A DNA stretch of 64,000 bases from Congregibacter sp039818725. GTDB taxonomy: Bacteria > Pseudomonadota > Gammaproteobacteria > Pseudomonadales > Halieaceae. The notes beneath the pieces are model-generated. The model saw only the letters and a program-made list of their open reading frames with translations. It searched no databases and was not told the DNA's origin. Positions 8,507-17,500 of this stretch are shown here, one piece after another. Within the stretch, counting starts at the first letter, position 1; each line of letters starts with the position of its first letter. A program made the position numbers and the translations under genes. Location of the stretch: contig JBCBTK010000027.1 of NCBI GenBank assembly GCA_039818725.1, positions 1 to 64,000 of the forward strand, in the 5' to 3' direction.

Positions 8507-10819
8507 ATGCCGCCGCCGATGACACCCAAGAAAACACCTGCAAGGACGCACACTAAGACGCACAGGACGGCGCAGCATAAGACTGGCCAAATGCTGACGG
8601 CCGTGCTTCTGGGCAGCCTGCCGCTGATTTCGGTGCTGTCTGGATGTGACTCCCGAAGTGCGCGCGACGATACGTCTACTACGGAGACCATGGAAATGCA
8701 GGCAGATAGACCGGGGCCGCCCGTTGCAAAGATTGAGAATGTTGTCGACACGCATTGGGGTGTCGAAGTGGACGACCCCTACCGCTACATGGAGGAGGTC
8801 GACGATCCCTATGTGCGAGAGTGGTTCGAGGGGCAGGCCGCCTACGCCGAGGGCTATTTTGCGGCGCTTGCGGAGCGGGAGTCGCTGTTCGATCGTCTTG
8901 TTGAAATGGACCAGGGCGCGCCTTTCCGCACCTACTCCGTGAAAGAGTTCCCGGGCGGCGATGTGTTCTACATGCGCCGCGAGGCGGGGGAGAATCTCGC
9001 CAAGCTCTACATTCACGAAGCCGATGCAGACGAGCCGCGTCTGCTGGTCGACCCGGAAGCTTTCGCGACCGAGGGCGATGAGCACTACTCACTGGAGATC
9101 TATCAGCCTTCCTGGGATGGGCGTTATCTCGTCTACGGCCTCGCCCAGGGCGGCTCCGAGGAAACGACCTATCACATCATGGATGTGGCTTCGGGTGAGG
9201 TGATCGATGCGCCGATCAGCAATATCGAAACGGCCTACAACCGGCCCCAGTGGAACGAGGCGGGCGACGGTTTCTACTACAGCCGTCGTCGCGACCTTCC
9301 CGAAGACGCGCCGGATACGGAGATCTACAAGCAGACTTCGGTGCGTTTTCACCGGCTCGGCACCGACCCAAAGGCGGATCCCGTGGTCGCGGCCTACGGC
9401 CTTTCGGAGCGCCTGTCGCTGCTGGACACGGACTTTCCGAGCATCGTGATTACACCCGGTTCGGACTACGCGGTGCTGAAGGTCAAGCACGGTGACAATC
9501 GGGAGATCTCCCTGTTCTCGGCACCGCGCTCGTCCCTGCTTGGGGGAGATGTCTTGTGGTCGCGGATCAGCGAGGAGAGCGACCTGGTGTCGGATTTCGT
9601 GAGTGTCGGCGACGCCATCTATCTGATGACGGCTCAGGATGCACCGCGCTTCAAGCTGGTCAGCACCTCCCTTGCGGAGCCGGATTTCGCGGCGGCCAAA
9701 GAGGTCATCGGCGCTGGCGACATGGTCCTGGACGGTCTCAGCGCGGCCCGGGACGCGCTGTACATCAATGTGATGGTCGACGGTGTCGGCGGCGTGCTGC
9801 GCCTTGTACCGGGTGAGGAGCCTGAGCGGCTCGCCATGCCCCGGGGTGGCTCAGCCTACATATCCGCCGTCTCGCCAGTGCTCGAGGGCTTACGCGTGTT
9901 TGAAAGCTCCTGGATCCAGGGCGGTATTCGCTATCACTACGATCCGGCAACCGGTGAGTACAGCGACGATGGACTCGTGCCCAAGGGCGCCTTCGACGAC
10001 ATGGAGGGCTTTGTTGCGCGCGAAGTTCTGGTCACGTCCCACGACGGCACCAGGGTGCCCCTGTCGATCCTCCACCGGGCAGACATCGAACTGGACGGAA
10101 CCAATCCAACGATCGTGTACGGCTACGGCTCCTACGGCATCTCCATGGATGTGGGTTTCTCGACCATCCGCATGGCCTGGGTTGAGCGTGGCGGCGTTTT
10201 CGCCATCGCCCACGTCCGCGGCGGCGGCGAGTACGGACAGGAATGGCACTACGCCGGGCGCATGGAGAACAAACCGAATACCTGGCTGGACCTCATAGCC
10301 AGCGCCGAGTATCTCGTCGATGAAGGCTACACATCGCCCGGGCACATGGCGCCCATGGGCGGCTCCGCCGGTGGTGTGCTCGTCGGGCGTTCGATTACCA
10401 CCCGGCCCGAGCTTTTTGGCGCTGCCGTGATCCAGGTCGGCATGCTCGATGCCATTCGCGCGGAAACCACGACCAATGGTGTTCCGAACATCAAGGAATT
10501 CGGCACGGTTACGGAGCGCGAAGGTTTCGAGGGTCTACTGGAAATGAGTGCTTACCACCAGGTTGAGGATGGTCGACGCTATCCGGCAACGCTCTTGACC
10601 CACGGCTTCAATGATCCCCGGGTCAATCCCTGGATGTCCGGAAAAATGGCGGCCAGGCTTCAGGCGGTCAACGCGGGCGATCCCCCGGTGCTCCTGCGTA
10701 TTGATTTTGATTCCGGCCACGGCATTGGTTCGACGCGCGAGCAGGTCCTGTCGCAGTACGCGGATATCTACGCGTTCCTGAGAGCGCAGCTCGGCGCTGC
10801 CGGGGATGGTGACGCCTAG
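8507..10819 (+). CDS. Exported lipoprotein prolyl oligopeptidase (S9A)
   Basis: A 770-residue serine peptidase cleaving after proline in oligopeptides. A long basic N-region precedes a hydrophobic segment ending in the lipobox LSGC (about residue 47), so it is probably anchored in the envelope. The family N-terminal signature DPYRYMEEVDDPYVREWF is present, then a seven-blade propeller, then the catalytic domain. That domain has the nucleophile in GGSAGG (about 618), Asp in FNDPRVNPW (about 701) and His in SGHGIG (about 738). ATG 8507 is used; ATG 8519 is equally possible, and ATG 8591 would give a short conventional lipoprotein signal. It converges on the small gene pair with a three-base gap. 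Confidence 0.93.
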   Translation: MPPPMTPKKTPARTHTKTHRTAQHKTGQMLTAVLLGSLPLISVLSGCDSRSARDDTSTTETMEMQADRPGPPVAKIENVVDTHWGVEVDDPYRYMEEVDDPYVREWFEGQAAYAEGYFAALAERESLFDRLVEMDQGAPFRTYSVKEFPGGDVFYMRREAGENLAKLYIHEADADEPRLLVDPEAFATEGDEHYSLEIYQPSWDGRYLVYGLAQGGSEETTYHIMDVASGEVIDAPISNIETAYNRPQWNEAGDGFYYSRRRDLPEDAPDTEIYKQTSVRFHRLGTDPKADPVVAAYGLSERLSLLDTDFPSIVITPGSDYAVLKVKHGDNREISLFSAPRSSLLGGDVLWSRISEESDLVSDFVSVGDAIYLMTAQDAPRFKLVSTSLAEPDFAAAKEVIGAGDMVLDGLSAARDALYINVMVDGVGGVLRLVPGEEPERLAMPRGGSAYISAVSPVLEGLRVFESSWIQGGIRYHYDPATGEYSDDGLVPKGAFDDMEGFVAREVLVTSHDGTRVPLSILHRADIELDGTNPTIVYGYGSYGISMDVGFSTIRMAWVERGGVFAIAHVRGGGEYGQEWHYAGRMENKPNTWLDLIASAEYLVDEGYTSPGHMAPMGGSAGGVLVGRSITTRPELFGAAVIQVGMLDAIRAETTTNGVPNIKEFGTVTEREGFEGLLEMSAYHQVEDGRRYPATLLTHGFNDPRVNPWMSGKMAARLQAVNAGDPPVLLRIDFDSGHGIGSTREQVLSQYADIYAFLRAQLGAAGDGDA

Positions 10820-10822
10820 ACG

Positions 10823-11020
10823 CTACTCGCCGAAGCGCTCCTTGCACTGACGCACGATGTCCTGCACGCCTTCCACACTCTGGGGCTGCAGGGCCTCTGT
10901 CATCGCCTCAACGCAGCGGATGCGGTCTTCGGAGGGGTCCGAGCCCAGGAGGTACATCCCCAGCGCCGTGGCGCCGGCAGTGACCAACATGGTGGCGAGT
11001 AGAATGAACGCAGGCATCAT
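10823..11020 (-). CDS. Small single-span membrane protein
   Basis: A 65-residue protein with one hydrophobic segment (residues 3-26, AFILLATMLVTAGATALGMY) followed by a charged tail with two Cys residues, in RCVEAM and RQCKERF. No known family is recognised. Its ATG overlaps the stop of the upstream gene by four bases, and both proteins have the same layout (membrane anchor plus Cys-containing tail). They probably form a two-gene unit. Confidence 0.62.
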   Translation of the reverse strand: MMPAFILLATMLVTAGATALGMYLLGSDPSEDRIRCVEAMTEALQPQSVEGVQDIVRQCKERFGE

Positions 11021-11355
11021 CGTTCCTCCTCTATGCAGATTTCCTGGCCTTCAAAGCGCGCACAGCGCCGCGAGGACTCCTGTGGCTCCGGCGTTACCGA
11101 GGCCACCGCGTCGGGTCCTGGCGACCCGCTGCCCTCCTCGATGCACAGAAGCTCATCGCGAAATACGGCGCAGCGTTTCACCGCTCCGTCCTTCCCCGGT
11201 GCCTCGACCACCTGCGCCCGATCGGGACGCGGGTCGTAGAACGCCAGCATCTGGCGGAAAGCATCGGGCCCAAGAGTGACAATGCCGACCCAGGCGATCA
11301 GCTCGAGAACGATCACGACGCCGCCGAACAGCATGATGCGCTTGAACCAGACCAT
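11017..11355 (-). CDS. Small membrane-anchored protein with duplicated Cys motif
   Basis: A 112-residue protein with an N-terminal membrane segment (about residues 6-30) and a polar tail. The tail holds two copies of one motif: RCAVFRDELLCIEE (about 62-75) and RCARFEGQEICIEEE (about 97-111). Each places a Cys pair about nine residues apart before an acidic end. The spacing suggests paired disulfides or metal ligands outside the membrane. The family is not recognised. It is co-transcribed with the 65-residue protein downstream by ATGA overlap. Confidence 0.62.
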   Translation of the reverse strand: MVWFKRIMLFGGVVIVLELIAWVGIVTLGPDAFRQMLAFYDPRPDRAQVVEAPGKDGAVKRCAVFRDELLCIEEGSGSPGPDAVASVTPEPQESSRRCARFEGQEICIEEER

Positions 11356-11440
11356 AACTAACCCATAAGCAACGCGTAACTATCCCACGGTTAACCGATA
11401 CCTATTTCGTATCCAGGTTCCGTATCCAGGGCAAGCGGGC

Positions 11441-12913
11441 TCAGCCGTCGCCAAGCACGGCCTCCGCCTCGATCTCGACGAGGTACTCCTCACCCACGAG
11501 CTCGGCCCGAACCAGTGTATTGGCCGGTTGAATCTCTGCAAACCGCTGACCGTGCACGCGGGACACCGCCTCCCAGTCGTCCATGTTACGAATAAAGATC
11601 CGCGTGCGGACAACGCTTTCCAGGTCCCCGCCCAGGCTTTGCAGCGCACCTTCAATCTTATCGATCACATAGTGGGTCTGCGCGGTGGGATCGCCAGGAC
11701 CGATGACGCGATCGCCGTGCGTTGCTGTCGTTCCGGATACGCAGATGCGATTGCCCTGGCGCACGGCCCGGGCGAAGCCGGCAAGGTTCTCCCAGACCGT
11801 GCCGCTCAAGGCCAGGGTCTGGCCGCGGCTCCCGGTTTTCGTGGGGTACGGTGGCGGGAGACTCTCGATGTGATGGCTGAGATCACCGGAGGCCGTGAGA
11901 AAAGGCGGCTTTCGGTATTCATCGCCACAGTCGCCGGGTATCGGCGTCATGTCCGCCAGCGCCTCGCGAATCTGTCTGTGGGCGTCCTCGTCGAGGGCCA
12001 CGTCGAGAAGCCGGCGGTTACCGTCGATGTGCTCGCTCAGTCCCAGCCGGGCGCCGATGATGACGGAGCCCACGGCCTTCTGCTCAAGAATGAAGCGGCT
12101 GGCCACGTTCGCCATCGACAGGTCGAGGCGCTCCGCGGTAGCGCCAAGAACGCGCAGCAGGTTCTGGTACGGGGCCCAGCCCCCGGCGCTATCGATATAG
12201 CGCTTGTATTTCATCTGCGACCAGGTCTCGAGCTTCTCGATCGCGGGCTCCGGTTGCGCAAGCCAGCGCTCGCTGAGGAATCCGCCGGCGAGCGTGCCGA
12301 AGGCAAGCAATTTCACGCCGCGTTCATCGCAAAGCTCCGCCATCGCGCCCGCGGCGCGCTGATCGAGGAGCGAGTAGCAGATCTGGTTCGAGACCACTTC
12401 GATGCCCGCCGCGAGTACCACGCGTAAATGGGCCGTATCGAAGTTGGTCAAGCCCAGGTTCGCGATCAGTCCCTCTTCCTTCAGTTCCTGCAAATAGTGC
12501 AGATCGTCGAGATAGCTGGGATCGGCGTAGTTCCAGGCGTGGTACTGCAGCAGGTCCAGGCACCCGGTCTGCAGACGCGACAGGGCGCGCTCGACGGCTT
12601 CGCGCACCGTCGCGCGCGTGGCGCCGCCCGGTTTAGGGACCCACTTGGTCAGACGCTGCACGTCGCGCGTACCGGCGTACTGGGTGGCATAGATACCGGC
12701 AATCTCCTCGGAGGAACCGTAGTGATCCGCCATGTCAAAGGTGCTGAGGCCGGCATCGACATAGGGATCCATGCTCTTCGCGGCGGCGTCGAGATCCACG
12801 CTGCGATCATCCCGCTCCATGTCGGCAATCTGCCAGAGACCGGTGATGACCCGGGAAACGCTGAGACCGGGGGCCAGGTCGATACGGTGTGCTTGCTGCG
12901 TGCTGTCCTGCAT
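11441..12913 (-). CDS. Aldo/keto reductase fused to a RidA (YjgF) domain
   Basis: A 490-residue fusion. Residues 10-340 are an aldo/keto reductase with the active-site Tyr in FDMADHYGSSEE, Lys in TKWVPKPGG and His in LQYHAWNY, so NAD(P)H-dependent carbonyl reduction is expected. Residues 360-490 are a RidA-type domain (ICVSGTTATHGD, VVRTRIFIRNM, VEIEAEAVLGDG). The Arg in RTRIF and the Glu in EIEAEA match residues used by imine/enamine deaminases of that family. A GGAAAG site precedes ATG 12913. It follows the APC permease gene by 92 bases. The combination hints at a path through an imine or keto intermediate; this is inference. Confidence 0.9.
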   Translation of the reverse strand: MQDSTQQAHRIDLAPGLSVSRVITGLWQIADMERDDRSVDLDAAAKSMDPYVDAGLSTFDMADHYGSSEEIAGIYATQYAGTRDVQRLTKWVPKPGGATRATVREAVERALSRLQTGCLDLLQYHAWNYADPSYLDDLHYLQELKEEGLIANLGLTNFDTAHLRVVLAAGIEVVSNQICYSLLDQRAAGAMAELCDERGVKLLAFGTLAGGFLSERWLAQPEPAIEKLETWSQMKYKRYIDSAGGWAPYQNLLRVLGATAERLDLSMANVASRFILEQKAVGSVIIGARLGLSEHIDGNRRLLDVALDEDAHRQIREALADMTPIPGDCGDEYRKPPFLTASGDLSHHIESLPPPYPTKTGSRGQTLALSGTVWENLAGFARAVRQGNRICVSGTTATHGDRVIGPGDPTAQTHYVIDKIEGALQSLGGDLESVVRTRIFIRNMDDWEAVSRVHGQRFAEIQPANTLVRAELVGEEYLVEIEAEAVLGDG

Positions 12914-13005
12914 GGGCTTTCCAAAAAATCGAGGGGGAACGGTGATCGGGTCCTGGAGGCACCGACGATAGCGCTGGTGCCTGCTTTGCGCTTCGGGCGC
13001 TCGTC

Positions 13006-14502
13006 CTACTCCGGCGGCAGTTCGCGAAACAGGGCCTGCGTGTCCGTGCCGGCACGGCGCAGCTTTCCATACTCGCGGAGATAAATCGCGCTACCGAGGA
13101 GCATCACGATCAACCATACCCAGGTCGAGTGAAAGTACCACGCGGTGACGTCCGCGGTGAGGTCGCGATACACGTGAACGATCAGAAAGCCTCCGAGAAA
13201 CAGCGTGCCCAGGGTCGCCAGGAAGCTGCGCAGCTTCGGGGCCTGAAGGACGCTGATGCGTTCGGCGAGGACTGGATTGCGGCGCGGCAGGCTTATCACG
13301 GTGATACACATCAGCAGAAAGTTCACCAGCATCGACGTGACCATGATGTCGATGCCCAGAAAGAAATCGCCGGCGAAGTGGCTGCCCAGGATGCCGACGC
13401 TGGCCATGGCCCCTGAGAGGAGAATTGCGGTTTGCGGCGTGTGGCGCCGGGGATGAACGCGTGCGATGGCGCGGGGAAAAATGCCGTCGCCAGCCCAGGC
13501 AAACATGAGTCGCGATACCGCAAGCAACATGGCAGGGAGGTCGTTGATCAGGGCGATGGCCGCGCCGGCCACGATGGCGGCGCCCCAGGCGGTCGGCAAC
13601 AGGTAGGCGAACAGGCCCGGCGCCGTGACGTCGCGCTGTGCGGCTTCCGAGGCGACAAAGGACCAGGGTACGGCGTGATACACGGCCGCGGTGAATACGA
13701 AGTAATAGGTGCCGACGCCCAGCACCGCGATGGCGATAGCCAGGGGCAGGTTCCGGCCCGGGTTGCGTGCTTCGCCGCCCGCCTGCGCGATCGCATCGAA
13801 GCCGATGAAACTGGAGAAGAGAATGGCCGCCGCGGCGAGGAAGTTGCCGATCGTGAGAGCGCCGATGTCCGAATCCGGGAGACCGCGTCCTTCCCGGGCC
13901 ATGAGGGCGGCGGCGAAGTCGCCGTGATCAAAGCTGAAGCCGGACACGATAACGATACCGCCCAGGGCAAACATGAGCACCATGAGCGGAATCAGGGTGC
14001 GTTCGTAGTAGCGGGCACCGAGCAGATTCACGCCGACAAACAGCCATAGCAGAAGCAGGGCGAGTCCCACGCGCACCGCGCCCGCCTCCAGCGCCTCGGC
14101 CACGCCCGCCCAGGCCAGAGCCACGGCGATGTCGCGAAGAAAGGGAACGATAACGTAGGAAATCACGCCGATAACGATCGACAGTCCAAACCACTGGGAG
14201 AAGCTTGCAACGAAGCCGAGGTAGGGATTCAGTCCCCGGCTCGCATAGAGATAGCTGCCACCGGCCCGGGGCATCGCGGAAGCCAGCATGGCGTAGGCGA
14301 GGGCCGCCAGGAGCGCGGGCACAGCGGCGAACAGGAACGCCGGCAGGACCCAGGGCCCGATGCCGGGCACGCTGCGCTGGATCATGAACGGCACTACGTA
14401 GACCGAGGCGCCGAGCATCGAGCAGATGCCGGTAGCCGCCAGCCCGACCAGGCCCAGCTGGCGGCTGAGGCCCGCGTCCGCGCTGTTCTGAGAGGCATCC
14501 AC
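13006..14502 (-). CDS. APC-superfamily amino-acid permease
   Basis: A 498-residue integral membrane carrier with about 12-13 hydrophobic segments. The first carries the family signature GLAATGICSMLGASVYVVPF, and AMPRAGGSYLYASRGLNPYLGF matches the conserved loop after the second segment. Such proteins import amino acids, usually by proton symport or exchange. Its ATG lies three bases after the stop of the S9-M1 peptidase gene, so the two are almost certainly co-transcribed. A peptidase releasing amino acids and a carrier taking them up is a coherent unit. The substrate is unknown. Confidence 0.9.
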   Translation of the reverse strand: MDASQNSADAGLSRQLGLVGLAATGICSMLGASVYVVPFMIQRSVPGIGPWVLPAFLFAAVPALLAALAYAMLASAMPRAGGSYLYASRGLNPYLGFVASFSQWFGLSIVIGVISYVIVPFLRDIAVALAWAGVAEALEAGAVRVGLALLLLWLFVGVNLLGARYYERTLIPLMVLMFALGGIVIVSGFSFDHGDFAAALMAREGRGLPDSDIGALTIGNFLAAAAILFSSFIGFDAIAQAGGEARNPGRNLPLAIAIAVLGVGTYYFVFTAAVYHAVPWSFVASEAAQRDVTAPGLFAYLLPTAWGAAIVAGAAIALINDLPAMLLAVSRLMFAWAGDGIFPRAIARVHPRRHTPQTAILLSGAMASVGILGSHFAGDFFLGIDIMVTSMLVNFLLMCITVISLPRRNPVLAERISVLQAPKLRSFLATLGTLFLGGFLIVHVYRDLTADVTAWYFHSTWVWLIVMLLGSAIYLREYGKLRRAGTDTQALFRELPPE

Positions 14503-14505
14503 GGG

Positions 14506-17500
14506 TTAGGGGCGCTGCCAGCCGTAGTCGCGGGCCATCTTGCTATAGCGTTCGATGCGACTGTCGACGCGGTTCTCGGTCTGCTCCGCACAGTCACCGA
14601 TGATGGGCAGGGACCGGAACAGCGCGCTGTCCGGATCGACGACGAAGCGCGCGTCATCCGGCACGGTGACACGCGTCGGCTGCGAACCCATGCTCAGGCG
14701 CTGACGCTCATCATTGATGGCCACGGTAACCGGCATGGGAAAGGGACGTTCACTGCTCAGTGCCCAGGACAGCAGCGCCTCCCCATCGCGTCGCTCCACC
14801 GCGAGCACGGGCATGGCAGCGTCGTAGAGGATGCCTTCCACGAGCCAACGCAGTTCCTCACCGCCTTCCTCCGACATGATGCGAATGAAGTCGTCGGTGG
14901 AGCGGTAGCGCGCCTGGAGCGGGTAGCTCAGATTCCAGGGTTCCGCCGTGTCGTAGAGCAGGCGGCGCGTTCCGCGCCAGAAAGCCGTCTCGCCGATGTG
15001 TCGCCGAACCGTGTGCAGCAGCCAGGCGCCCTTGGTGTAGATGTCGCGGTTGTCGAAGGCTTCCCCCACGTCCGCCACCGCCGGGTCCACGACGGCGGCG
15101 CAGTTCGCGTTGCTGGTGTATGCGCCGTACAGATGGTCGAAGTAGCCCAGGGAGCCCATGGTTTCCTCGGCATACACGGCCTGCATGTAGGCGGCATAGC
15201 CTTCGTGGAGCCAGGCGTCTTCGGGACCCGCATGGGTCATGAGATTGCCGAACCATTCGTGGGCGAGCTCGTGGTGCAGGAGCCAGTCGTAGCCGTAGCG
15301 ACCGCGGGCGTACTGCTCTCCGTAACCGTTGATGGTCTGGTGCTCCATGCCGAGGTGGGGCGTTTCCACGAAGCCGGCTTTCTCGTCGCCCCAGGGGTAG
15401 GGCCCGAGGAGACGCTCGAAGAATTCGAGGTCGGGTAATGCGTCGTTGTCGACGAGGGCTTTCGCCTTGTCCACGTTTTTTTCGAGGGCCCAGAACTCCA
15501 CCGGAAAGCGCGTCCCGTTGATTCCCTCGTACTGCCGTAGAACGCGCTTAAAGGGCCCGCCGTTGATCGCCACCGCGTAGCCGGTGTAGGGGTGACGGGA
15601 TTCCCAGTGCCAGGTTTTCCAGCCATCGCCCGCGTCTTCAACCTTCGCCAGCCTGCCAATGGAGGCGACGGTGATGGAATCGGGTGCGGTAATGGATACG
15701 GCGACACCTGAATCCGGTTTGTCGGCGTAGCTGTCTTTGCAGGGCCACCACAAATCGCAGCCTTCGGTCTGTACGGCGGTGGCAAACCACGGTTTGCCAT
15801 CCACCTCGGACCATACGAAGCCGCCGTGCCAGGGCGGAACCAGCGCTACGTGCGGTTTGCCGCTGTATTCGACGACCACCGTCGCGCGTTCCCCCGCGGC
15901 CATGGGATTGGCCATGTCGATGCGAAAGCGATCGCCCTCGCGAACGACGGCAAGATCGTCGTCGCCGCTGCTCACGCGATCGACCGTGAGATCGGGATCC
16001 AGGTCCAGCTCGATCGAACGTAGATTCTCAAGGGCGAGGAAGTCGACCGTGACGTTGCCATCGATGGCGTGGTCGCTGGGCATCACGCGCAGGTCCAGGT
16101 GGTAGCGCTGGACATCGTAGTTCGCCTGCAGGGGCGGCAGGGCGCGGCCCGTGCGCGCCGTCGCCGGGTCGAGATCGTCCTTGAACGGCGTCCCGCGCAC
16201 AAAGGAGTCAATGGCGGCCACGATGTCGGGATCGAGAGGAGTTTCGTCGCTCGGCTTAGCCAGCGCATCGGCCCGTGCCGGCGCCTTCAGATGGCGGTCG
16301 AAAAACTCGACCATGCGTGAGAAAACGTGGCGATCGTAGGGCGGCTCCCGGCGCCAGCCGTGCGTGGCTCCGGGCAGAAAAGCTGTTTCTACATTCTTGC
16401 CGGCGCGGATGAAGGCGTCCGCCAGGGAGGCCACGGTCTTGAACGGTACGACCTGGTCCTGCATGCCGTGCACAAGGAGCAGCGCGTCCTCGAGATTGGC
16501 GACCAGGTCTTCTGCGCGGCGCTCGAAGATACCCGAGCCGTCGCCGGGGCGACGAACGATGGCCACGTCGTCGGTGCCGAAGAAATAGGGATCGACAGCG
16601 GAGGCCGCGCCCACGCCCGCCGCAAAGAGACCGGGTTTTTTCAGCAGGGTGTAAACCGTAAGCGTACCGCCATAGCTGCTGCCCCAGATGCCCAGGCGAT
16701 CGCCATCGACGTAGGGCAGGCCCTTGAGATGCTCCACGGCATCCTCGATGTCTTCGATATCGCCGCCGGCGAAGTCGTTCAGAAAGGCCTCGCGGAAGTC
16801 GCGGCCGTAGCCCGTGCTGCCGCGCACATCGACCTGGACGACCAGATAGCCGCGCTGCGTGAGCGCCTGCTGCATGAGCGTGTAGGCCGCGCCCCAGCGG
16901 TTGCGCACCGTGTTGGAGTACATCGGTCCGAACAGGACCGGATAGCGTCGTGACTCGTCGAAGTCAGCTGGAACGGAGAGGCGGATCGCCAGGGCGGGTC
17001 GCTCATCTGTTGCCGGTACGCTGAGATAGCGCACCTGGGCGAGGGCAAAATCACCGAAGGCATCCGTCGTGGACTGCGTTACGCGCTGCAACTCGCGCTC
17101 ACCGGCGGCGAGCATGTAAAGCTCCGGCGGTGAACGATCATCGCTGCGAAGCATGGCCACTGCTCCACCCGTAGGTGCTGGGTACGCCGTGTGATGGCCA
17201 GGCTGGGTTGTGAGGTATTCCGGCGCGCCCTCTTCCGCTCCCGGGCGCCTGCGCATGATGTGCTGCTCCGCGGGCCGACCGGCCGTCGCTTCGTAGACCA
17301 GCGTCCCGTCGTCTGTAATTTTCGGCGGACCGAGCACGTCATAGTCCGGATCATCCAGGCGCTGGAGCGGCGCTCCGGCCTGCGCGGGCAGCCGGTACAG
17401 CCCGTAGTAATCCTGGTGGTCGCTGAGCACGATAATGTCGCGACCGTTGGCCGCCCAGCGTGCGGCGAAGCGCGTGTAAATGCGGGAGTCGCGGCGACTT

